This document shows positions 51,301 through 63,045 of a stretch of 64,000 nucleotides of DNA, one piece after another. Made by a program: the position numbers and the translations under genes. Under the pieces are notes generated by a model. The model did not search any database. It saw only the letters and a list, made by a program, of their open reading frames with translations, and was not told where the DNA came from. This stretch comes from Sinohyriopsis cumingii (taxonomy: Eukaryota > Mollusca > Bivalvia > Unionida > Unionidae), in NCBI GenBank assembly GCA_028554795.2, contig CM068824.1, forward strand, positions 159,891,630 through 159,955,629, read 5' to 3'. Each line of letters begins with the position of its first letter. Positions within the stretch are counted from its first letter, which is position 1.

Positions 51301-52103
51301 ATTTGTTAATAGAGATTGTGCAAACGAGGAGTCAGGATTGCTAAATAATTATACATAACTTCCATAACAATTTGTCAGGTGGTGTTAAGAGGAATTCTTA
51401 ATATCCTGACAGTCAATTTTCAATTAAAAAAATAATAACAAAATAACTGACGTTCACCGTTAATAACGTAATCCTTGCAAGTCCGTTTTATATTTCGAAG
51501 TAAAACGTTGCAGTACTTTTTGGGCTTTACTTAGGTACTTATGGGAGTGAATTACTTTTATTTTGAAAAAATGGGCTACATTTTGAAACTGTTGTTCCTT
51601 CGATTAATCGATCGTCTAACAAAATTTAATATATTCTTCTTAAATATTTGGACTACCTTTTGCAACGTTTTCAGCGAATGGTGTCGGGCAATCTTTATTT
51701 CCCAGTAGCTTATTATTGAAGATAGAAAATAATTATTCCTAATATATAAATCGCGTCAAATACACAAAATAATTTTAAAAATTATGTTCCATTTTCAAAA
51801 AATATTTCTTAACTTAGAAACAATTTGAATTTATTTTGTTTTTATTTCTCACAGATTCCTTTTAGCAAGAGAAAGGTATATAACCTGAGGTGGACTATTT
51901 TTCATAGCTAACTTAGCAGACATACTGCTGAAATATCACCTGACCTAATCTTAAAATAAACGTTCTGGTATTGAGCCCTCCTCCCCACCCCCATCAAAAT
52001 ACAAGAATTTTGGAATATTAACTATAATGCGATTTAACTGCGTTAAATTGGTCTCCATTTTGACATTGTTAGTGCTGATACAAGAAACATCGTACATCAA
52101 TGG
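51301..52103. other. Duplicated spacer (copy 2)
   Basis: Aligns with 37825-38611. No gene seen. Confidence 0.45.
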
Positions 52104-53862
52104 AGCAAAGATCCTTATGATGACATAGCAAGGATCCGTATTATGACCTAACAAACATCCCTATTATGACCTAACAAAGATCCCTATTATGAACTAGCAA
52201 AGATCCTTATTATGACATAGCAAGGATCCGTATTATGACCTAAAAAAGATCCCTATTATGACCTAACAAAGATCCCTATTATGAACTAACAAAGATCGTT
52301 ATTGTGACATAGCTAAGATCCGTATTATGACCTAACAAAGATCCGTATTATGACCTAACAAAAATCCCTATTATGACATAGCAAGGATCCGTATTATGAC
52401 CTAACAAAGATCCTTATTATGACATAGCAAGGATCCGTATCATGACCTAACAAAGATCCGTATTATGACCTAACAAAGATCCCTATTATGAACTAACAAA
52501 GATCCGTATTATGACATAGCAAGGATCCGTATTATGATCTAACAAAGATCCTTATTATGACCTAACAAAGATCCCTATTATGACCTAACAAAGATCCCTA
52601 TTATGAACTAGCAAAGATCCCTATTATGAACTAGCAAGGATCCGTATTATGACCTAACAAAGATCCCTATTATGAACTAACCAAGATCCGTATTATGACA
52701 TAGCAAGGATCCGTATTATGACCTAACAAAGATCCTTATTATGACCTAACAAAGATCCCTATTATGACCTAACAAAGATCCCTATTATGAACTAGCAAAG
52801 ATCCTTATTATGACATAGCAAGGATCCGTATTGTGACCTAAGAAAGATCCCTATTATGAACTAACAAAGATCGTTATTATCACATAGCAAAGATCCGTAT
52901 TATGACCTAACAAAGATCCCTATTATGACCTAACAAAGATCCCTATTATGACATAGCAAGGATCCCTATTATGACATAGCAAGGATCCCTATTATGACCT
53001 AACAAAGATCCCTATGATGACCTAACAAAGATCCTTATTATGACCTAACAAAGATCCCTATTATGACATAGCAAGGATCCGTATTATGACCTAACAAAGA
53101 TCCGTAGTATGACCTAACAAAGATCCCTATTATGACCTAAGAAAGATCCCTATTATGACATAGCAATGATCCGTATTATGACATAGCAAGGATCCGTATT
53201 ATGACCTAACAAAGATCCTTATTATGAACTAACAAAGATCCTTATTATGACATAGCAAAGATCCGTATTATGACCTAACAAAGATCCGTATTATGACCTA
53301 ACAAAGATCCCTATTATGACCTAACAAAGATCCCTATTATGACATAGCAAGGATCCGTATTATGACCTAACAAAGATCCGTATTACGACCTAACAAAGAT
53401 CCCTATTATGACCTAACAAAGATCCCTATTATGACATAGCAAGGATCCCTATTATGACATAGCAAGGATCCGTATTATGACCTAACAAAAATCCCTATTA
53501 TGACCTAACAAAGATCCCTATTATGACCTAACAAAGATCCTTATTATGACCTAACAAAGATTCATATTATGACATAGCAAGGATCCGTAATATGACCTTC
53601 AAAGATCCCTATTATGACCTAACAAAGATCCCTATTATGACATAGCAAGGATCCGTATTATGACAGCAAGGATCCGTATTATGACCTAACAAAGATCCCT
53701 ATTATGAACTAACAAAGATCCTTGTTATGACATAGCAAGGATCCGTATTATGACCTAACAAAGATTCTTATTATGACCTAACAAAGATTCCTAGTATGAC
53801 ATAACAAAGATCCCCATTATAACATAACAAAGATCCCCATTATGACATAGCAAAGAACCCTG
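52104..53862. repeat. 23-bp satellite array, copy 2
   Basis: About 76 units of the same 23-bp monomer as at 38612-39856. Here the CTAACAAA-GATCC(C/G/T)TATT type dominates, AACTAACAAA variants occur that copy 1 lacks, and the 69-bp order of copy 1 is absent. Confidence 0.95.
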
Positions 53863-54523
53863 TTAAACAAAAAGGGGTAGTGTTTGATTAGAAGATAGGT
53901 GAATAATTGACATCGATCTCCTGCTGCTATCATTAGGTCTTTTTTATTTATTTTATGTAATCAGCGAATACAAAAAGGCATCAGACTATTGAATTAAATT
54001 GTCTGGGTGTGTATTTTAACCTTACTCTGAAAATTATTGTGTAACGTTATAAAATGGCTGATTCTACAACTGTAGATCTGTTTATCATCTGCTTTCCTTT
54101 TTCCGTTCACACTAAAGACAATATAACAGGTTTGCTGTTTAAATTTATATCACCCATACTTTATTTATACACCCAGGTATTTCTTTCCGTTAACCCGAAC
54201 CTCATCCTGTATGATGGCTCATTTGTTATTAGACTCACAAAGACTTGACTGTGTCCACAAAGTGTCCTAATTGTTTAACTTAACTGAAGCTAGGTTGCTC
54301 GAATTGTTACAAGCTAAAACCAGAATATTAAAAACAGGTTTTTATAGGTCAGAATGTATGTGTCAATTAGACTGTGACCATGATAGACTGTAACAAGAAT
54401 GCCTTGAGGACCTTTGCAATGTTGAACAGATCCCGACACAAATAGTATCGACCATCATACAAGATGTATATGACAAGGAATAGCCCCCAAGTGTGCAGGT
54501 GTGTCGGAAATGTCATACGGAGG
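53863..54523. other. End of duplication copy 2
   Basis: Aligns with 39857-40502 and includes the 64-codon frame at 54054-54248. After 54523 the sequence no longer matches copy 1 or the start of copy 2. Confidence 0.45.
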
Positions 54524-56004
54524 TTGAAACGCACGCTTTAATACATAACAATACTGTATAGTTTGAACTAATTGGCAAATTTAGATGTTTTAAACAACAT
54601 CCGAATATTATATTGAAGTTTCGCCATAAAATGAAAATACCTTTAATTACATATTAAGTTTTTGTAACAAAGTTTTAGCAGTCTTTGAAATATTTTTTGA
54701 AGAAAAGTCTTTGCTATGTGCAATTATTTGCTTTTTCACTCGCTCTAGAAACGTATTCTTACGAGTCTTAAGAATTATTCCTTTAGCAAAAATATAATTG
54801 TTTCATTTAGCACAGTTATTTTAAAAGTATTATAATCAGTCCCACGCTTCACCGCTATCCATCCCAGTCAAATCAATTTCATTGTAATTATGTTGATGTG
54901 CGTTATCCATTCAATTACCATAGTTTTTAGTCTAAAGAAGAGCTGTCATCAAACTGGAAGTAAAGTACTGATGCAGGATATTGAGATGCCATTCATGTCC
55001 GAAATTCTAATGTTTATTATACACTCTCACTTTTAAAGACGATCGTTATATGACGTTGATGATGTAAACAGAGGTCTGATGAAAGAATTATTGTTTTTCG
55101 TTAATCGGACAAAAAGGCATAATTACTGATAGAGATGCATAATTATTGCAAAGATTAACTATTTACTTCGGTAATCGTGTTCTTAAGAATTACAGTTTTA
55201 GGTATTGATAACGGTGATTGTTATAATGTTTTCCCTTGTTTAATCTTCAAATTGCCATGTTTTATTTTCAGGACGCTTTTCGAAGATGAAATGGAGATTA
55301 TGCTATTGTCTGTCCAGACGTGCGTGTGCTTGAGTAACACCGCGCAATCTTTACAACACTGAGATAGAGACTTCAAACTTGAGAACATGTTAAAGCGTTT
55401 GGATCCATTTCGTGGAAAGGATAGTGATTATTGTGAAATATATGGGTATAATCTAGATTTAATACGATTTGTAGTTTTTACCAATTTACTTTTCACTCAA
55501 AATAATATACGTTTTCCAAAGAATGGGAATGTCAAGCTTTTTGGCGTTTCTCGTTCGTTTACTGGCTTATACTATTTTACAATACATTTTTAAAGAACAA
55601 ACTGGTTCCAATATGTCTAAATGTATAGGGGCTGTTGTGTTTTTAATTAAACGCTCCTGGTTAAAGAAAATGGGTTCTTTAATATTATTCAAATGCCTAG
55701 GGTCACGTTGTTTATTTTGGGCAGCGTTGCTAAACTGGTGGTATATGAGAGGACGTCAATCAGATCATGTTTAATTAACATCAAATCCCAGGATAATAAC
55801 TAATTTGTACGTTATATTACATTCATTAATTCCACGTGAAAAAGGACCTTTGACGATGATGTCTTCATTACATAGACTACAAATCATAAGTAGGACAGAA
55901 AGTTAGTAGCAATATAAAGGCGGGCTAGGAAATCTCTGGGTGAAATATCGAACGTATTTTTCAGCACACATGATAAAGTTACTGCTGTCGGAATCTCAGA
56001 AGGT
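54524..56004. other. No certain gene; weak exon-like stretch at 55272-55362 (+)
   Basis: After an acceptor-like TTTTATTTTCAG, 30 codons run to a TGA at 55360-55362 (...TLFEDEMEIMLLSVQTCVC...). It is richer in G and C than its surroundings and could be a terminal exon of an unknown + strand gene. No domain, so low confidence. Frames at 55387-55774 have no support. Confidence 0.25.
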
Positions 56005-56406
56005 TCGAACTGATAGAATCCTCTAGGTCTCAAATGGTTCGAACAACTGGAATCAACTAGGTCTCAATTGGTACCAACAGATGAAATCAACTAGGTCCCA
56101 GTTGGTTTCAACAGATGAAATCAAATAGGTCTCAAATGGTTCCAACAAATGGAATCAACTATGTGTCAATTGGTTTCCAACAGATGGAATCAACTAGGTG
56201 TCAATTGGTTTCCAACAGATGGAATCAGCTAGGTGTCAATTAGTTTCCAACATATGGAATCAACTAGGTGTCAATTGGTACCAACAGATGGAATCAACTA
56301 GGTCTCAAATGGTTCCAACAGATGGAATCAACTAGGTCTCAGTTGGTTTCCAACAGATGGAATCAACTAGGTGTCAATTGGTTTCCAACAAATGGAATCA
56401 ACTAGG
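56005..56406. repeat. 34/35-bp minisatellite
   Basis: About 12 copies built on ATGGAATCAACTAGGTGTCA and TTGGTTTCCAACAG. Units alternate between 34 and 35 bp and between GTGTCAATTGG and GTCTCAAATGG variants. Confidence 0.9.
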
Positions 56407-56751
56407 TTTTTAAGCGTAGAAAGGAAGCGTTTGCTGTATGAATAAATGAATTAGAAGGACCGCCTCAAAGAATTTATTGCGTTTTTTTAAAAAAATCCAT
56501 CAGTTAAATCTTCTTTCTTTAAACGAGGTGTATGTTAACAAGGTGAAGAAAGCTAGTTTCGTTTCTAAACATCTTTACGTCACTGACTGAGTTTTCCTAT
56601 TAGAAAACCGAAAGTAATTTCTGTAAAACTCTCTATTTGATATTCCTCGATGGACAGATACAGCGTAAAAAGTGCAAATTTTTATGACAATCAAAGGGAA
56701 CTCAGTCACTAAGTGAAGTATACTATGCATAATTGAAACATGTCAAAAGCA

Positions 56752-56840
56752 CTATGATATCTATTTGAAAGCATTATGATATCTATTCAAAAGCATTATG
56801 ATATCTATTCAAAAGCATTATGATATCTACTCGAAAGCAT
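56752..56840. repeat. 22-bp minisatellite
   Basis: Four copies of a unit like GCATTATGATATCTATTCAA plus two A. Confidence 0.9.
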
Positions 56841-57775
56841 TTGCGTAAGTTCCGTTAAAAAATTTTTTTTTTAACGAGTTCTTGACTTTTAAATGCAACT
56901 GAACATGGTTCAGAAGTGGGTTCTTCAGCTTACTAACGAATGATTGTTTTCTGCTATTTCGAACTATATCAATAAATAAAAATCAACTTCAAAGAGAATA
57001 AGTGAGTAGACACTAAGCGAGATATAAACGCTAGTGCTAGGTATGACAACATAAAAACATAAGACTAGTAAATGGAACATTGGATGTCGTAACTGGTAAA
57101 CACTTAACGAATAAGAAGTTTGATAAAATTGATTAAAAACAAATCAAGCAAGCAAAGGATATCTTGACAAATGATAGATTAGCTAAAATATCAATGTCGT
57201 TTTCAGATGCAGTAATGCATGGAGAACATCTCTGATGTCATTTTTATTTCCGTTGATAACATAAATAAATTCCAGAAAGAGTTGAAAGATGACTAGATAT
57301 GTTTGGATCACCAGTTTGAGCACTCAGTGTTTAACAACATTAAATGCAATAATTGTAAAATTAAAACGAGCTAGTTCTGGCCAACCAATACATAATTACC
57401 ACTGAAATGTCAGTCAGCAAAAGTGCTACTTCAGATATTCGTAAGTTAAAACATAATTGAAACTACTTGAAAATAACCTGAAAGTAACTTAAAAATAAGT
57501 TGAGGGTAAGTTGAAAATAACGTGAACATAACTCTAATAATTAAGAAAACTTGAATTTCGTTGGCAAAATCAAACAGGTATATAAAAAAAGACGCGGGAG
57601 GCAACGAGAGTAAAACTAAGGAAACTTTAAAGTTTTCAAAAATCACCGAAGAAGATAACTTTACAAAAGAACAAAAATATTGTATGCTGAACTTGGAAAA
57701 CAATTTGGAAAAGGTTTATTCGATTGTATAAAATGCAAGAGCAGAAACATTTAGCATAATACGGATAATGAGAGG
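56841..57775. other. No recognised feature
   Basis: AT-rich sequence between minisatellites; no exon or element seen. Confidence 0.35.
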
Positions 57776-58062
57776 AAGACACCACCAGGCTTAACTTTGA
57801 TGGTGCTAAAATCGATTAATCAGCAAGAAACCGCCAAGCTCGACTTTGATGGTGATAAAAACCAATAATAAGCAAGAAGCCGCCAAGCTCGACTTTGATG
57901 GTGCTAAAATCGACTAATAGCCAAGAAACCGCCAAGCTCGAATGTGATGTTGCTAAAGTCGACTAATAAGCAAGAAGCCGCCAAGCTCGACTTTGATAGT
58001 GCTAAAATCGACTAATAAGCAAGAAAACACCAAGCTCGACTTTGATGGTGCTAAACTCGGTG
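57776..58062. repeat. 49-bp minisatellite
   Basis: Nearly six copies of a unit with GCCAAGCTCGACTTTGATGG, then TGCTAAAATCGACTAATAAG, then CAAGAA. The period is not a multiple of three. Confidence 0.9.
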
Positions 58063-58561
58063 CTACATGTCTGCGGCATCATACCCCAGTGATATACATC
58101 ACTATAAAAATCCAAAACACATACACACACCATCTGTACTGATTCTAGATATAGAAAGCAACTGCTTGAATCAACTGTCATTGTAGGAGTTACTGATAAT
58201 CCAAATGCATCAACATCATCTTTCTTGGTCATGTTATCATCTTGCAAAGTGTCACATTCATCTGCCACGGATGTATCTAAAGCATCATGATGTTTTGACA
58301 GATCTTCTTGCAAAGAACTTAAAAATTTGTCAATAGACGATGTCCCCGAAACAGAAATAATCGAGATATCATCCTGATCCACAGAATATTGTTCATTAAT
58401 GATGTTTCTAAAGCATTATTACTCTCAGTTTCATAACTGTTTTCCACGGAATTCCCCAATTCATCAATGTCAAAGTCTGTCTCACTGTCCATTTCCATGG
58501 AATTGCCCAATTCATCAATGTCAAAGTCTGTCTCACTGGCCATTTCAGTATAACATGGCAA
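58063..58561 (-). pseudogene. Acidic low-complexity frame(s) with duplicated 17-residue unit
   Basis: From the ATG at 58561, which has an upstream in-frame stop, the minus strand encodes two tandem 17-residue units of the SETDFDIDELGNS type (51-bp DNA repeat at about 58447-58548). It continues open to 58319. An overlapping second frame (58382 down to about 58063) is also Ser/Asp-rich (SVSGTSSIDKFLSSLQEDLS). The long overlap of two open, similarly acidic frames suggests a frame break in a once longer coding region, or two exons. I recognise no family. Confidence 0.3.
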
Positions 58562-59553
58562 TTCATTTGATGATTTACTTTAAGCAGCTTAAAAGTAATA
58601 CTTAGATTATTTAATAGTCATTTCTTTACTTTTACTGCTATGTATAAACAATTATAAGACAAAGCATTCTAACTACATGAAGCACTTCTAGTATAGCTAA
58701 TCTATAATGGGATTTTCTCCAGACATGATATTGTCTACATTAAGTCTAAAACTAGACTAAACTGTAAATGGGATCCCATTCACCTAACAGTTGCTGTCAT
58801 TTAGTCTGATACTCCCACACATCAACTCTCAGACAGGTTTTATTTTAGTCCAACAAAATACCCCTTGTGTTTTGCCATGTCAGACAAAATCTCTGCTCTG
58901 CCACTTCCTGTAAGGGCTATGAACAGCTGTTAACTCTGAGCTTTTCACGCAAGAGATTCTTCCTTCTGTTGGAAGTAATGATGAAATGAAATATGGTTAC
59001 CAAACCTGAATTTTCTCTTTTATGCAAACATGCTTTTTTCCGGTATGCCTTCCTTCATTCTTGAAACACACTTGCTGTGTATGTTCGTTGTTTATGTAGT
59101 CCTTAATTTGCTGTGTATGTTCGTTGTTTATGTAGTCCTTAATTTTCTGTTTACATTAGTAACTGTACGTAGTCTGATTCCAGCTATCTGCTAAGATCGT
59201 GGTATAAGATCTTCACCCGTAACTGTCACGTATTTTTGTACCATTTATCTTTTTATTTATTGATAATTTATCTTTTATTTATACTTTTCAGTCTTCTTTA
59301 CATCTTTAATTTTCATCTTTATCTGATAGGACTAAATGTCTTCTTTTTATATGGAAGTTTGAATATTTACTTATTAGGAAGTTGTACCTTAACAATTATT
59401 ACTACCAAAAAAAGATTGATTCTCTATGGTGGGTCTACATGCTTTTTAATAAGTATACCATTTTTAAATAATATACATAGACATATTTTTTTAAAAAATT
59501 TTAATCAGAAAATATTCTTGATTATACTTCACTGAGGAAGATATAGAAAAATT

Positions 59554-59554
<1 letters not shown>
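58562..59554. other. No gene; 37-bp tandem duplication at 59071-59146
   Basis: The stretch TTGCTGTGTATGTTCGTTG...TAGTCCTTAAT is repeated once in tandem. A T-rich 99-codon frame at 59236-59535 has no domain. Confidence 0.5.

Positions 59555-59604
<50 letters not shown>
59555..59604. repeat. (TC)n microsatellite
   Basis: About 24 units. Confidence 0.95.
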
Positions 59605-59608
<4 letters not shown>

Positions 59609-59885
59609 TTAATGATATATTTCAGACGCATTGGATTTTCATACCCTCCTGCTGGCCAGCTAATAACTTGTTATCACTACCAACCAGCCCCCAACTTGGT
59701 AGCCTAGCCCGCCTTCCTGTTGGGCAAATTAGCATTCTCCATATCTTTATCTATAAACAAACCAATATACGTACTCCATTCCATGAAATTAATGATCTTA
59801 ATAGTATCCTTATGCAGTAGGGATAAAACAGAGATTATGAAAGTCGATTAACTATATAAACCGTTTTGTTCTAGTTGTTGATGTT

Positions 59886-60125
59886 TTGGGGTTTAATGCC
59901 ATTTCACAGGCAAAGTTAGCCTGTTCATGTCGGCCAGTATAACTGCTGGTACAAGAGCATAGGAAAGCCCCGGTAAGAACCACCAACTCACCGGAAACTA
60001 CTTGTAGCTTTCTCACATTTCCATAGTGGTCGTGTTCAAGACTAAAACCAATATGGACAGAAGTGAGATTGCAGTGATTTGTAAAGGCGACTGCTTTAGA
60101 CCGCTCACTGACTGGGTACAGTCAC
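59886..60125 (-). mobile_element. tRNA-derived SINE, same family as 24657-24907
   Basis: On the minus strand: GTGAGCGGTCTAAAGCAG (A-box region), a worn B box, ATGTGAGAAAGCTACAAGTA, TGGTGGTTCTTACCGGGGC, ACTGGCCGACATGAACAGGC and an AATGGCATTAAACCCC end. It is more diverged than the 24657 copy, and its B box is no longer recognisable. Confidence 0.75.
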
Positions 60126-60618
60126 TGGAACACAACATTGTAATAATAACTCATTGTATTACTGGATACAAAATAAACACCTTAGAAGTGTCTACAACTC
60201 TACATAATAGAGTCCTTGCACATTATTAGCTCCCTTTAGCACTCTGCAATAATAATGAGTGAAAATAGTCAATAGCTGCTGAGAAGGCAAGCTACTTACG
60301 GTTATGCTGTATATGAGTTGACATATGGTAAAGTCATCAAGAAAGTGATAATTATTCTAGTATGTATACTATTATACTTTTACAAGAGAAATACAAAACT
60401 GCATACTATAAAAATAATTTTCAGTTAAGTTTTCAACACTAATAAAAAATATCATTTTGGGATAAGATATTTGATTTACGTGTATATGTAATCAAATCTT
60501 ATGTACATGCGGTAACTCGAAGATACCAAATGTATAAATACATTGTTAATATTTCTTGTTGTCTTATTTATTTACTTATAGTACATGCAGAAAATGTGTT
60601 TGAGAACATCTCTCTCTC

Positions 60619-60622
<4 letters not shown>
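60126..60622. other. No recognised feature
   Basis: AT-rich sequence without an exon or element that I can see. Confidence 0.35.

Positions 60623-60688
<66 letters not shown>
60623..60688. repeat. (TA)n microsatellite
   Basis: About 32 units, after a short TC stretch. Confidence 0.95.
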
Positions 60689-60690
<2 letters not shown>

Positions 60691-61947
60691 TTATTACCAT
60701 CAAAATTAAGTTGGCTAAGGGCAAGTAACAGGAGAAATTTCATTTATTTTTACTTTACGGTTTTGTTGTAAATGTATTTTATACAAACAGCTTTTGAAAA
60801 TGTTATTTATGTTAGGGTCATTAACAGATAACTGTTTTAAGTTCAGTGAGTGAAAGTAATGAGGTTAACAGAATTATTAAATGTTCACATTTACTTATTT
60901 TGTACAAAAGATAATGTTTGTGTCATGCAAGGAAACATTAAGATTGCAGACCCGAAACGTATATCAGTTTTGGCCCTTACAATGGTACATATATCAATGC
61001 TTTAGAAAGAAGATAACCATGGTCATTTAATAAATTGAACTTGCCAACGTCACTGACTTCTTAGCATAAATAAATACAGAGTAAAAACATGTTTTAGTGA
61101 TGAAAGTAGCTCTATGTTTTTTTCCGATAAATTGGACTTAAGTTTTAAGTCAGTGAATACCATATTTCCAAGATTATAATATTTTATCAAACTAATGAAC
61201 TCCATTTATTTTTGGCATTTTAGCTGAACTCCATTTGAGACTTCGTTAATATTGCCAAGCTAAAAAATAACCATGCATTATTAAATTTCATAAATGTTTC
61301 TTTTTTTCCTCACAAATAATATTGCCCAATTTCTCATAAAAATGTGCATATTGTAGACAAGAAGTTTTTGACTGCAAATAAAGTTTATAATAATATTACG
61401 TATTGGTCCAACAATATTTTTTGCTTGTTTGAGTTTTTCTCTTTTTCCCACAACATAAATGTATCTGGGGTAATTTGACATTTGGCATACAATCTGTACT
61501 TTTTTCATTTGTCCTGTTAGATTTTCTATATACAGAATGATAATCACACATTTGCATATAAGAATTGACATATTTCAATATGAGATCATTCCAACCTGAG
61601 GCATGAATCCACTATGACTTATGATTTGACTGTTTGGGAAATTTATAAAATCCACAAGTGTTATTAGTTGTATTCTTTTGGTGGTTACACCCGTCACTGC
61701 AAAATGATGGTGACCACCCCTTTTATTCAACCCAAAAAAGATATAAATTCCATAGTTTGGAGTTGACCTTTTTACCGATGTGTTTAGTAAGAGCGATTTG
61801 ACTGTCCCCCCACCCCACCCGCAATTGCTTGTCTCACAAAAGCTGATACAATAACATAGGATCTCGAGGCAATGTGAACGAAGTATATTGTTGTTTAAAA
61901 ACTCTGTTGCACACAAGTAAATGATATAATATGTCTACTACTAAAAT
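60689..61947. other. No recognised gene
   Basis: AT-rich. Minus-strand frames at 61281-61571 and 61575-61916 have no domain, no splice context and no repeat partner in the window. Confidence 0.35.
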
Positions 61948-61983
61948 TACTACTACGACTACTACTACTACTACTACTACTAC

Positions 61984-62018
<35 letters not shown>
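61948..62018. repeat. (ACT)n(AAT)n compound microsatellite
   Basis: About 10 ACT units, with interruptions, followed by about 12 AAT units. Confidence 0.95.
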
Positions 62019-62019
<1 letters not shown>

Positions 62020-62334
62020 TATTGTTTTTAATCTTTCTTTGCAAAACAGTTAAAGCCAGCAAGGCAACACATTTATTTAAGAATACATTATATGAAAATG
62101 ATCTTAAAATAATTTTACAAAAATATTCATTTTAACTAATCGTGCTAAAATATTTTCTTCTGTAAAGTAGTATTTCCGAAAGGTAAACAAATGTGTAAAT
62201 AAAATTGAACAAAATTCTCTAAAAGGCAATAACACTTTTTATGCTGACAATTTTGGTAAGAAATTCAAGACAAGATCATTTCTTATTTTTTACAGCTGAA
62301 TACTGAAACCATCTCTGATATTCTACAACAATAA

Positions 62335-63045
62335 CAAGATTTTCAATGTAACTGCTGGGGTGGACATATTGAAAGACAGATTAGCATCATTATCATTTCG
62401 GACCAACAATACGTCATGAGAAGTATTCTGTTGGAAATCCCACTTTGATATGACTTTCTATCTTCAAGATGACTGCCATGGTGGCCATACTGGGTATCAT
62501 GTTGGCATCATTTCCAGTTTGAACGAATATGACATAATAAGAGGTCTTGTGGCGAAAGTACAATAGAGATAACAAGATTTTCAGGATGGTCATTCTGCTG
62601 ACCATATGGGAAGTGAGATTGGCATAATTTTCATTTTACAACGGACTAGACTTCATAGCCTTTCAGTGAAAACCCTATGCTCATGTGACCATTCATTCAG
62701 GAGAAGTGATATGATTTTCAAGATTGCCACTGTAGTCAACCCGAATCAACTATACATCATAAGAAGTCTTCTGGTAAAACTCCCTTGGCAATATGTCTTT
62801 ACATTCAGAAGAAGTAGCAATAACAGGATTTTTAAGATACTACTGTGGCAGCCATATTGGACATCAGATCAGTACCCTTTTTTCGGACCAACTGGACATC
62901 ATAAGAACACTTTTAGTGGATATTTCGTGCTGATAGGATCATCCATTCAGGAGAAGTGGCAATACCAAGATTTCAAAACGGCCATTCTGGATGCCATATT
63001 GGATGTCCATCCAGCACCATTTCTTTTGAGGATAAACTAGAACAT
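62335..63045 (+). repeat. Diverged tandem repeat, about 110-140 bp, six units
   Basis: The landmarks AAGATTTTCAAGATGGCCA, TGTGGTGGCCATATTGG, GACATCAGATTGGCATCATTT and GGACATCATAAGAAG recur in that order, with units starting near 62335, 62463, 62572, 62713, 62826 and 62967. Units share roughly 70-80 % by eye. The frame at 62606-63040 crosses three units and is not a gene. Confidence 0.8.

Noticed and set aside
62606-63040. 144-codon + strand frame as a gene
   Set aside because: It crosses three units of a diverged tandem repeat.
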